The position numbers and the translations under genes were made by a program. 64,000 bases of DNA from Tetradesmus obliquus (Eukaryota > Chlorophyta > Chlorophyceae > Sphaeropleales > Scenedesmaceae): NCBI GenBank assembly GCA_030272155.1, contig CP126203.1:2542001-2606000 (forward strand), in the 5' to 3' direction. The number at the start of each line of letters is the position of its first letter. Position 1 is the stretch's first letter. This document shows positions 12,007 through 20,522 of the stretch, piece after piece. A model generated the notes under the pieces. The model was given only the letters and a program-made list of their open reading frames with translations. It searched no databases and was not told where the DNA came from.

Positions 12007-12514
12007 TGGGTGGGGCTTGGCGCTGGGTGCTCCGCGCTGCTTCTGGCTGATGGGTGACCTGGCGAAAGCTGAGTCAGCAAAGTACAAGGTTTCAGGATCA
12101 TGGGGAGGATGTCCGATCATACATGTGGACACACCAGATGAAGGCGTGTTTGGCTGTTGCATTGCACTGGAGCACCCGCTGCCACTGCAGCCTTCTGCCG
12201 GCATGCTTGCAGCAGCAGCAGCAGACGGTGAGGAGCAGCAGCAGCAGCAGCGGCGGCCGCGTGTGTGGCTGCGCTGCTGGCGGCCCGTTGCACAGGACGG
12301 TGTGCAGCAGCCGAGGCAGAGCCGGCAGCAGCAGCAGCAGGGTGATACAGGGGAGCGAGAGAGGCCCGGCAGGCAGGGCTGGGACTGGCAGGTGCTGGTA
12401 AATGGGCTGCCGTATCCAGTTGGGCAGAGCAAGGAGGGGCTGGAGCTGCAGGCGGGGGATGAGCTGACTGTGCAGGGTGTGCGGCTGAAGCTGGTGGCGC
12501 AGCAGGCTGCATGA
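5775..12514 (+). CDS. BRWD/PHIP-type cryptic Tudor protein with PHD-like zinc region and FHA-like C-terminus
   Basis: Exons 5775-5807, 5970-6094, 6384-6619, 6885-7440, 7882-7983, 8530-8568, 8867-9010, 9336-10070, 10408-12514 join in phase to 1358 residues. Residues ~40-375 follow the cryptic Tudor module of PHIP/BRWD1 in order: GCRPEVVFVTEGYHK (PHIP has PDVVYFRQGHE), VERCKLLDVQYI, then NDYIVPAAVFDRG, LTAKDRFVMLWDGRPCLGFVEGY and GSPWRSITIDWVDNP ending in PEDWGYGNPWEM. In PHIP this module reads methylated H3K4. Residues ~520-690 are Cys/His-rich: CLVC, CCRRYHVGC, CPAHCCHGCG and CWVRTYHCRNC, resembling a PHD followed by the C5HCH element of NSD/EDM2 proteins. Residues ~700-1190 are Ala/Gln linkers with leucine-rich helices. 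The last ~100 residues (IIHVDTP, WQVLVNG, GDELTVQG) look like a degenerate FHA domain. Neither WD40 repeats nor a bromodomain is present. A nuclear chromatin reader is inferred; the two terminal domain calls are less certain than Tudor. Confidence 0.72.
7655..7870 (+). repeat. Two degenerate copies of the start of Tudor-gene exon 5
   Basis: The true exon 5 begins at 7882 with a frame reading LGFVEGYRRR. Upstream, after similar CTGCA acceptors, lie 7661-7700 (reading VFVEGHRQ) and 7776-7815 (reading VFVQGYTR). Both diverge after about 30-40 bases and have no matching donor, so they look like intronic relics of exon 5 duplication. Confidence 0.7.
8050..8265 (+). repeat. Copies of the 3' end of Tudor-gene exon 5
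   Basis: The exon 5 end, which encodes TIDWVDNPVD plus a GT donor, recurs at 8057-8080 and, more completely, at 8224-8261. The second copy keeps the same reading frame and donor. A shorter scrap lies near 8155-8175. All sit in intron 5. Confidence 0.75.
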
Positions 12515-12567
12515 GCAGGGTAGGCATGAGCAGGCAGGGTTGATGATGATGCGGTGATGGTGCCAGC

Positions 12568-12615
12568 TGACTGTGCAGGGTGTGCGGCTGAAGCTGGTGG
12601 CTCAGTAGGCTGCGT
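12568..12615 (+). repeat. Copy of the end of the Tudor-gene last exon, downstream of the stop
   Basis: About 45 bases repeat, with few differences, the final coding stretch at 12466-12512 (encoding LTVQGVRLKLVAQ). Here the frame ends in TAG instead of continuing QAA-stop. It probably lies in the 3' UTR. Confidence 0.8.
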
Positions 12616-12726
12616 GAGAAGGTCTATGGTCCGGTGATAGCAGTGGCATCATGGCTGCGTGCCAGGCTGTCCTGTTGAATGATGAAGCAGCGCAGCTACG
12701 GCTGATGGTTGTCGGTGAGGAAAGGA

Positions 12727-12731
12727 TGTAA
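12727..12731 (+). terminator. TGTAA poly(A) signal of the Tudor/PHD gene
   Basis: TGTAA is the usual polyadenylation signal of chlorophyte algae. This copy lies 213 bases past the stop codon. Confidence 0.55.
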
Positions 12732-12963
12732 GTGAGCGGGGCGGGGCGGGGCAGACGCTGTGTGAGTATCACTGCTATGCGGCATTGTGATGAGGCTGGC
12801 AAGCATCTTCTGTGCAGCCAGTGCCGCAGCAGGCTCTGGTATTCTTATGTGCCGTGTTTGGTACTGTTTGCCTCTGGTTGGACTCGTGACATAAGGGTAT
12901 GCGTTGCCGGTGTTATCAAAGGTGGCGTGACATGCATGCCACCTTTGCATGGTTGCTGACGAC

Positions 12964-13057
12964 AGCAGCAGGCCATGCAGTGCTTGCCGTGTGCAGCAGC
13001 AGGCCATGCAGTGCTTGCCGTGTGCAGCAGCAGGCCATGCAGTGCTTGCCGTGTGCA
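12964..13057. repeat. 31-bp minisatellite, about three units
   Basis: The unit core GGCCATGCAGTGCTTGCC starts at 12971, 13002 and 13033, a period of 31 bp, and is joined by CGTGTGCAGCAGCA. The copies are nearly identical, so the array is young. Confidence 0.9.
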
Positions 13058-14519
13058 GCAGCTGCAGCCGGCTCATTGCAGCATCCCGTGCGCGCCCCGC
13101 AGTGCTGTGCTTGCACAGGGCGCTCGTATTACGGCCTTCTGCCGTGTGCTTTCTAGGTCTGTGTTATTTTGTTCGGCCCCATCCTACGGCCTTTTGCCTG
13201 AGTGGACTCCATCCTCCAAATCGCCATGTGTATCGATCTTCTTCTGCAGTTCTTGTTGCATGGTTATTCCCCACTGCAGTAGCAGCCCCGGGCCCACCCT
13301 AGGGCGGCAGGTTTGTTTGTGGCCCCTCCTGTTGGGGCCTGACACTGGAGGTGCTTGTACCGCCAGTCAATGGAGCTCTGCTGTGTGCAGAGTCAGCGTA
13401 ATGGTTATTGGTGCCTGGATGCAGCGAGCCTTGATGCATCAAACATTGTTCGACTGCATTGCACCACGTCGTATGGTACGTCTTGCCGCTGGATGCACTG
13501 TTTGCTTGTAGCAACGACTGTCTGGTTCTCTGTTGCCATGCATCAGGGTGGTGCGCACATGCCACAGTTTTCATGCAAAGAGCAATTGTTGCATGGGTGG
13601 TGTGGGGGTGCCCCTGCTGCGTGCCCCGGCTGTGAGCAGCGCTCAGCATCACTGTTGTCTGACAGTACGTCTTCTGTGTGCAGGCCTGCAGTGTACGTCT
13701 TTGTTGTTGCTCATCAGTTAGTCTTGTGAGCGGTGGAGCGAGTTTTGCTGCAACAATGCTGTTCAGCAATGCTGCTGGGAGGTAGCCAACAGCAATCATG
13801 GTTGGGGTTGTGCCTGTCCCGCCCGCCAACTTTTGGGGTTCAGGGCTGTTGGTGTGTTGCAGAGGCCTCTTTGAGGCAAGGGTGAGGAAGTGCCTCAATT
13901 GGAGCATTTCGTCGAGCTGTTGTCCATGGATGTAAAGTACGTAGGCGTTGCTATTGTTGCTGTGCTCGCTGGTGTGATTTACAGCAATTCTGCTGCTGTG
14001 GAACGAGCTCTCATGCAAGCGCTTTCCCAGAGCACAGCTGCTCAACGACTGGCCGTGCTCTACACACAAGGTACGAATCTCTCAAGCTGTAGTTGCTGTT
14101 TCCAACTCGTCAACCGCACAGTGAAGCACGTGGAAGCACTGCATTCCAGGCTGTGAGACCACCCAAGGTTCACATTGCGTTGATCGTGCCCGCTGCTTGT
14201 TCCGTGCAGTTCGATCCAACCTACAGACGCGCTTTCCTGTTCTAGGGTGAGCAATGCGCGTGCTTACGTGGACAGCCACCTGGCTGCACTACCACACTTG
14301 CACACAGCGTGTACGCACCACTGTCGTTGCATGATGGAGCAGGAACTTAAGCAAGACGCCTTCTGAGACGCATTGCAACCATCACATTGCTGTCAGCAGC
14401 AGTCAGCAGCCGAAGCAATGCTGTGGCAGTTCCTGTAGCAGTGCTGCTGCTGCTGCTGTTGCGGCTGTAGGTCCGCCAGCAGAGGCCAAGCCACCCTTGC
14501 TTCACCATCCACGAGCAGC

Positions 14520-15218
14520 ATGGAGGTTGTGCGTGTGCCAGCACTGTCAGACAATTACGTGTGGCTGCTGCATGAGCCAAAGAGCGGCCTGACAGCAGTA
14601 GTAGACCCAGCAGAAGCGCCGCCAGTCAATGCAGCGCTCAAGGAACGGTGCGCAGTGACAAGCTTCAGCTTCAGCATGTGTACACGCACACCGCACTGTC
14701 AGCACATGTGCGCACACCCTGCTATGGTGCATCTTGCTGATGACGAAGGACCCATGAATCCGCATCTGCAGCATGTGCAGTTGGTCAACACGCACCACTT
14801 TAGCTGCATCCCCCTGTTGACCCACTGCAAGCGCTACCGTCCTATGGCTTTAAATCTGCATTGCCTGCACACTACTGCCGTGGCTTTCGTTCTACACGTG
14901 GCGTGGGCCTGCTACCTGCCATTGCCGGCTGCCCAGCGGCTGACGCCTGGAGTGTGTAATCAACGCGCACCACTCTTTCCTCCCCCAGACACGACCCACT
15001 GCACCCTGCTGCTGTGGCTCATAAAAACTTGGTTAGTACATGAACACTACACTGTGTGGTGGTGCCTGCTGCATGCCACTGTGCAGGGGCTGGAGCCTGG
15101 ACTTTGTCATCAACACGCACCACCACTTTGACCACACGGGTGGCAACCTCGAGCTGAAAAAGCAGCACCAGGGCCTGCAGGTGGGCCCAGCTGCTGACCT
15201 GTAGCCACAGCAGCAGCC

Positions 15219-15252
<34 letters not shown>

Positions 15253-15328
15253 CAGCAGCAGCAGCAACAGCAGCAGCTATGCACAGCAGTGCCATCCCAA
15301 GAAGGAGTACCAGGGCCTGCAGGTGGGG

Positions 15329-15372
<44 letters not shown>

Positions 15373-15529
15373 TTTTGGCAGCACAGCAGTAGGACGAGAT
15401 ACAAGTACCAGGGCCTGCAGGTGGGGCCAACTGCTGACCTGTAGCCACAGCAGCAGCCACAGCAGCAGCAGCAGCAGCAGCTTAGAACAGCAGTGCAAGC
15501 TGAAGAAGCAGTACCAAGGGCTGCAAGTG

Positions 15530-15583
<54 letters not shown>

Positions 15584-17388
15584 TTGGCATCGCATGGCGA
15601 GCTCAAGCAGTGAATTTTTCAAATCATGGCGCCGTGTCTGGATGTCGCCGTCATTTCCGGCATCACCTTATATAGTATGCTGACGTTGGGGTGTTTTGCC
15701 ATACCTACATGGGCCCTGCCTCACTGTTCCTTTGACTGTGTGTTGCAGATCGAGGGGCCGCGTACGAATGCAGCTTGGTGAGACACCATGACATGCTGAT
15801 GCTAGGGCAGCACCAATCTGACTGACGCCTGCTGTTGCCTTGCCTCACTGTGATGTGTTTGATTGCAGATTGTGGGCCCGCGTGCGGATGCCGCGCGCAT
15901 CCCCGGCATTGATGTGCAAGTGGGCGATGGGGACAGCTGGCAGTTTGGGCAGCTGACGGCGCGCGTGTTTGACACACCGGGGCACACGCGCGGTCACATC
16001 ACATACTGGTTCCCTGACGCCAAGGCGCTGTTTCCAGGTGCGTGCAGAAGCATGGTGGCAGTGCGCTGCTCTGCCAGCGTACTGCAGCCGTGCATGCTGC
16101 CGCATGCTGTGTTTTGCTCAAAAGTGTGGACGTGCGTGGCGCAACCTTGCTTGCTGGTGCTTCTGCTGGATACGTGTCACCGGGTGTGCCTGTCGACACG
16201 CGCTGGTGTTGAACAACCAACTGCATGTTTGCGCACCGCTACCCTTGCAGTCTGCCCTGATGCTCCCGCCTTTTGAATAGTTCAATGTCATTCTCACGCC
16301 AGGTGACACGCTGTTTGCGATGGGCTGTGGCCGCCTGTTTGAGGGCGACCCGCCCACCATGTGGGCTAGCCTGAGCAAGCTGCTGCCTGCTGACACACTG
16401 CTGTTACTTTTATGTCATTTTCTCGCCAGGTGACACACTGTTTGCGCTGGGCCTCGGCCGCCTGTTTGAGGGCGATCCACCTGCCATGTGGCCAGCCTGA
16501 GCAAGCTGCCTGCTGACACACTGCTGTTACTTTTATGTCATTTTCACGCCAGGTGACACGCTGTTTGCGCTGGGCTGCGGCCGCCTGTTTGAGGGCGATC
16601 CACCTGCCATGTGGCCAGCCTGAGCAAGCTGCCTGCTGACACACTGCTGTTACTTTTATGTCATTCTCACGCCAGGTGACACGCTGTTTGCGCTGGGCTG
16701 TGGCCGCCTGTTTGAGGGCGACCCGCCCACCATGTGGGCCAGCCTCAGCAAGCTGCTGCCGCTGCCACGGGACACGCTGGTCTACTGCGCGCACGAGTAC
16801 ACGCAGAGCAACGCGCGCTTCGCGGTGCACATCGACCCCAACAATGACGCGCTGGCGGCGCGCAAAACGGCGATCGATGAGGCACGCAGCAAGGTGGGTT
16901 GGTTGGTGCGCAGGGTTGTGTAACACAACACACGTGAAGTGGTTTGGCCTGGTTGCTGTGGATATGCTCTCCTGATTGTTCTGCACATCGACACCAAAAT
17001 GACGTGCTGGCGGCGCGCAAGGCTGCGATTGATGAGGCGCGCCGCACGGTGGGTGGCGTTTCTGGCCCGCATTGCGTTCAGTTAGAAGACAACTCGAGTA
17101 TGTTGCCAGCACCTTGCAGCAGCCTCGAGCCATGGCAGCAGCCTTGCAACACGAGCTCCTTCCATATGCATGCAACACTGATGTCAACACCTGTGTGCTG
17201 CCTGTATGTGTGTTTGTGTGCAGGGCGAGCCAACAGTGCCAAGCCTGCTGGGGGATGAGTTTGACACAAACCCCTTCTTGCGGCCTGGCAATAGCGGCAT
17301 ACGCGCGTCAGTGGGCGCCAACAACGACACACCTGACTTTGAGGTGTTTGGGCGAGTCAGGGCAGCCAAGGACGGCTTCAGGGGTTGA
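14520..17388 (+). CDS. GLX2: Hydroxyacylglutathione hydrolase (glyoxalase II)
   Basis: Hydrolyses S-lactoylglutathione to lactate and glutathione, the second step of methylglyoxal detoxification. Exons 14520-14647, 15087-15180, 15869-16037, 16676-16893, 17224-17388 join in phase to 257 residues, the usual length of the family. The metallo-beta-lactamase motif THHHFDH (residues ~53-59) is intact. The second-metal His lies in PGHTRGH, the bridging Asp in GDTLF (about D132), and a further ligand in [16 protein letters not shown] and the C-terminal substrate region (NPFLR) are present. The ATG at 14520 starts right at the conserved [15 protein letters not shown], so no targeting peptide is visible and a cytosolic form is likely; an upstream leader exon cannot be excluded. 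Introns 2 to 4 are loaded with copies of exon fragments, listed separately. Confidence 0.93.
15181..15600 (+). repeat. Intronic array: copies of glyoxalase exon 2 end interleaved with CAG tracts
   Basis: The last bases of exon 2 (encoding KKQHQGLQ) with the following donor region recur ending near 15320, 15420 and 15530, each followed by (CAG)n. Two of the junctions also share GCTGACCTGTAGCCACAGCA. The CAG tracts differ in length, the longest spanning about 15533-15580. This reads as a tandem duplication whose units then underwent triplet expansion. Confidence 0.85.
15738..15785 (+). repeat. Degenerate copy of the glyoxalase exon 3 start
   Basis: A TTGCAG acceptor followed by a frame reading [10 protein letters not shown] mirrors the true exon 3 start ([10 protein letters not shown] at 15869). 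It then runs into a stop and has no donor. Confidence 0.75.
16303..16675 (+). repeat. Three tandem copies of glyoxalase exon 4 start upstream of the true exon
   Basis: Copies begin at 16303, about 16431 and about 16553, each after a CGCCAG acceptor, with a spacing of 122-128 bp; the true exon starts at 16676. All keep the catalytic GDTLFA and GRLFEGDPP codons. Copies 2 and 3 share the same small deletion (CCATGTGGCCAGCC), so one derives from the other. None has a donor that continues the gene. Confidence 0.88.
16978..17055 (+). repeat. Copy of glyoxalase exon 4 end
   Basis: The stretch encoding [14 protein letters not shown] followed by GTGGGT repeats the end of exon 4 ([14 protein letters not shown]) with its donor, inside intron 4. 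Confidence 0.8.
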
Positions 17389-17490
17389 GCAAGCAGCAGC
17401 AGTCACGCATATAGATCCCCAGCAGCATGGGAGGACAGTCTGCCGGAAGTATGGCACAGCAAATGTGCCAGCACTTGGCCTGTTACTCCC

Positions 17491-17495
17491 TGTAA
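17491..17495 (+). terminator. TGTAA poly(A) signal of glyoxalase II
   Basis: It lies 103 bases past the stop and 127 bases before the next start codon, and fits the chlorophyte poly(A) signal. It sets a compact 234-base gap (17389-17622) between two genes of the same strand. Confidence 0.65.
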
Positions 17496-17622
17496 CCTTG
17501 AGTGGAGGTTGAGTCAACCCCTGTTGTTGGTCCCGTATAGCTTCAAAGGTACAGCTTGCGCAACATGTGATCAGTCAATCGACGTCAAAGTCGCCGTTTT
17601 TTGGAAGATCGTAGCTTGAAAG

Positions 17623-19523
17623 ATGTCGCTGCTCTGCCCCAGCTCTGTCGCTGCACGCTGCGTTCGCCCTGGCAGCAAGTCATGCGTTCCGGTGCGTGCT
17701 GCCCTTACTTCGGGCCTCCGTACTCTATCATACCACGTCAAGGCTCGCTCCGCAGCTGCTGGGCCGTGTGGACGCAGGAGTGTGCAGGTACTGACGAGAG
17801 CAACAACAGCAGCGTTAGCCGGGCAACATAGGCTACAGAGAGACGCTTTCAAGTGCTTGATGCATTGTTTGTTGCAAAATCATGTTAGAGCATGCAGCTA
17901 GCCTGTTCTCAGCCAGCTTGCACATCCATGCAGCAGCATGCCTTAAGAACAAGCAGCATCCCAGCAACGCATGAAAAGGCTGCTGGCACCCACTTATTGG
18001 CTCACACACTATAAAAATCGCCTTCACGTTATTGACTGCGTGCACTATACTGCTGTCCTGTTGTTCTTGGTCAAAGATCACCTGCAACGCCTCGTCAGGT
18101 GACCTGCCAGTGTCAGCAGACACGCTTGGAGACAGCGCAGCGACCGTGCGCAACTTCGCCTTTGCGTCGTTCTGGGTGCAGCTGCCGCTGACCATCGTCA
18201 GCGCAGGCATCTTGTTCTTTGCCATCTCATTCAGCAAGGCGGTGAGTCCACACAAAAGTGATCCCAGCCCTTTTGCAGGAAATTGTGCTGGGAGGGCTCA
18301 CTGCTTCTGTGCTGGCGGCATGGATAGGTGATGCCAGCAAGCAGCAGCAGCAGTGGCAGCAGAAACAGTGCCAGCCTTCTTGGCAGCAGCAGCAGCAGCA
18401 GCAGCTGGCTCGGTGGCAGGCGCAGCAACAGAGACAGAGTCCGACCAGTGGCATGGACTGGTGCAGCAAGCTGTGTGTTGTGTTGCGCGGGTGCCCTCTT
18501 CAGCAGCTGCACTGTGTACTGCGTGTTGTAGTCTACAAGCAGCTTGGCAGTATCTGAGCACCTAGGGCCCTGCAGCTCGTGCGCTGGCGTTGACCTGCCA
18601 CCCCAGCTGCACGCAGTAGCATGACCAGATGCTGTCCTGCTGTCATGATGATGACCATGGTCATAACCGCGACTGACAGATTCAAACGACGAGAACCCGT
18701 GTCGCCTTGCACCTGCCGCCTGTGGCGCGTTTGCAGCCCAGTCACGTAGCGCGTGTTCACGCTTGATCACAATTGTGACGTTGATCGACGTGCTGTGCCT
18801 TGCCGCCTGCTGCCCATATCTCTGCGTCTGCAGCCCAGTGACGTGTCGCGCTGGTTCACGCTGGTGGGCATCGTAGCCTCCTTCATCTCCACCTTCTTCG
18901 CGCACGGCTTCCTCACACTGGCCAAGCAGGTGCGTGGGGCACTATGCAGTTGATGGCGGTCGTTTTGAATTTGGTTGTTATCTTGCTGCTGGGCGCCGAG
19001 CAGCTGTCTTGCTTCTTTATCCTATCACCTGGTTGGCACCCGGCTTGCTCGCAATGGCCAAGCAGTTGGGCCATCTGTACTGTGATGTGTTGGTGTGCGT
19101 GCTTTTGTTGCTGGTTCACGCTGGTGGGCATTGTGGCCTCATTCATCTCCACCTTCTTCGCGCACGGCTTCCTGACGCTGGCAAAGCAGGTGCGTGGGAC
19201 ACTGTGCAATCAACGGCGGTTTGTACCAAGTCGATTTGCTGTGTTTCTGGCTGCTGGGCGCTGAGTGGCTTCCTTTTTCAAGCGCCTTTTCCAAGCACCT
19301 GCTCTTGGCGCATGGCTCCCTTACCACGGCCAAACAGGTGGGTGCTGCGCAGACATCAGGTGCTGCAGATGTCCAATCAAGCGCTTGTAACAGCCAAAGT
19401 TGGTGACAGCATCTGCACAGTATGCTGCACTGCCCTGCAAGACATCAGCCAGGCTCCTGCTTGCTGTGGCAGCAGCAGCCATTGCCTCACGCGCTTGAAA
19501 CATAGCATTCTGCTGCTGCTGCA

Positions 19524-19559
<36 letters not shown>

Positions 19560-20522
19560 TGTTTACGAGGGCAAGACCGTTTGCCATGGTTGTTGCCTTG
19601 CCTGCCTTATACAGCCACACTTGACATGACAGCAAGTTGCTGCTTTTCCTGCTGCTGCTGCCGCTGCTGCTGCTGCCGCTGCTGCTGCTGCCGCTGCTGC
19701 CAGGCTATCAACGAGGGCAAGACCGTCAGCCGCAGCTTCCTGGTGCAGAACCTGGTGCGCAACACCAACATCAACCTGGCCGGCATCGGCATCACATTGA
19801 TTGGGCTGCAGGCCTCAGGTGCGAGACAGGAAACTGCATGCTTGTTGGTTGTGCACTCGCCCCAAGTAGACTGCAGGCGTCAGGTGCTCTGGGGTGGACG
19901 GATTTCGCCAAGAACAAGACGGCTCTTGTCATAACCTGGTTGCTGGTGCTTGTCGGCACGTTGGTGTTCAAGACATGCTGTGCACTCACATACACGCTGC
20001 GTGCAGGTAGTTGATACTGATCTGCATTGCTCTGGGCAATGCCTGCTTGCTGCCCTTGCTGCTTCAGTTGGCACACTGGTGTCGAAGACCATGTTGGCAG
20101 CAGCCAACGCACCATATGCAGCGCCAGCGCCTGGCGGGACACTGGTGTCCCTGGACGTCTTCTCGCTGCAGGTGGGCTTGTGGCCGCTGGATTGGTTTGT
20201 GGGGCGTCGTTGCTTGGCATTGTACATGCATCAGCAACAGTGGTGGCTGTTCACGCGCAGGTTGTGCATGTATGCACACATGTCGCTACATCCAGCACAT
20301 GGTCTGTGCCCTGGGTTCGGCAGACGTGCATCCTGCAGTGGCGGTGCCTGTTTTCCGCTCACTCTACTCAACACAAGTGCTGCTGCTGCCTCTGCTGCTG
20401 CTGCTGCTGCTGCATTGTAGGCATCCACCAACACGCTGCTGGCGCACTTCCTGTCGGTGGTGTTTGCCAACTTCATCATTGGCGCAGTCAACAGGATTAG
20501 GGCACGGCCGGCAGCTGCCTGA
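17623..20522 (+). CDS. TIC21: TIC21/PIC1-like plastid envelope protein (DUF3611)
   Basis: Exons 17623-17787, 18077-18241, 18834-18929, 19704-19818, 20068-20171, 20421-20522 join in phase to 248 residues. Exon 1 (55 residues, starting MSLLCPSSVAARCVRPG) is rich in Ser, Ala and Arg, poor in acidic residues, and typical of a chloroplast transit peptide. The mature part matches the DUF3611 order: FASFWVQLPLTIVSAGILFF, WFTLVGIVASFISTFFAHGF, NTNINLAGIGITLIGLQASV, SLDVFSLQASTNTLLAHFLS and the final FANFIIGAVN, four predicted membrane spans. In Arabidopsis this inner-envelope protein (TIC21/PIC1) has been assigned to protein import or iron uptake; which role applies here cannot be read from the sequence. 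DUF3611 proteins also occur in cyanobacteria. Copies of exons 3, 4 and 5 lie in the introns. Confidence 0.88.
18715..18765 (+). repeat. Degenerate copy of TIC21 exon 3 start
   Basis: GTTTGCAGCCCAGTCACGTA mirrors the true acceptor and exon start at 18828-18846 (CTGCAG then CCCAGTGACGTG). The copy loses similarity after about 40 bases. Confidence 0.7.
19107..19340 (+). repeat. Two further copies of TIC21 exon 3
   Basis: 19112-19190 is almost identical to exon 3 from WFTLVGIV to LAKQ and keeps the GTGCGTGGG donor, but no AG precedes it, so it lacks an acceptor. A third, more decayed copy ends at 19338 (reading HGSLTTAKQ before GTGGGT). Confidence 0.85.
19555..19590 (+). repeat. Scrap of TIC21 exon 4
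   Basis: The bases encoding YEGKTVCH repeat the exon 4 start (INEGKTVSR) right after a (CTG)n run, the same context as the true exon. Confidence 0.6.
19935..19985 (+). repeat. Degenerate copy of TIC21 exon 5 start
   Basis: The frame reading VGTLVFKTCCA mirrors VGTLVSKTMLA of exon 5, which starts at 20068. It lies in intron 4. Confidence 0.65.

Larger units (their letters stand above)
12515..14519. other. Intergenic region with terminal-exon copy, poly(A) signal and minisatellite
   Basis: This 2.0-kb gap separates the Tudor/PHD gene from glyoxalase II. It opens with a copy of the end of the last exon, then a TGTAA signal and a 31-bp minisatellite, each listed separately. A plus-strand frame at 13890-14072 with a hydrophobic stretch (YVGVAIVAVLAGVIYS) and an antisense 256-codon frame at 13299-14069 are present, but neither has recognisable family features. 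Confidence 0.5.

Noticed and set aside
10909-12432. 507-codon antisense frame within the Tudor/PHD gene
   Set aside because: Mirror of the Ala/Gln triplet-rich coding strand, which rarely yields stops in the antisense frame.
13299-14069. 256-codon open frame on the minus strand
   Set aside because: No family motifs, composition like non-coding sequence, no splice logic and no matching start context; long frames are common here owing to the base composition.
13890-14156. Small membrane protein frame before glyoxalase II
   Set aside because: One hydrophobic stretch but no recognisable relatives, no clear splice partners and no poly(A) signal before the next gene.
14200-14245. tRNA-like GTTCGATCC box
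   Set aside because: No acceptor stem, D arm or anticodon arm can be folded around it.
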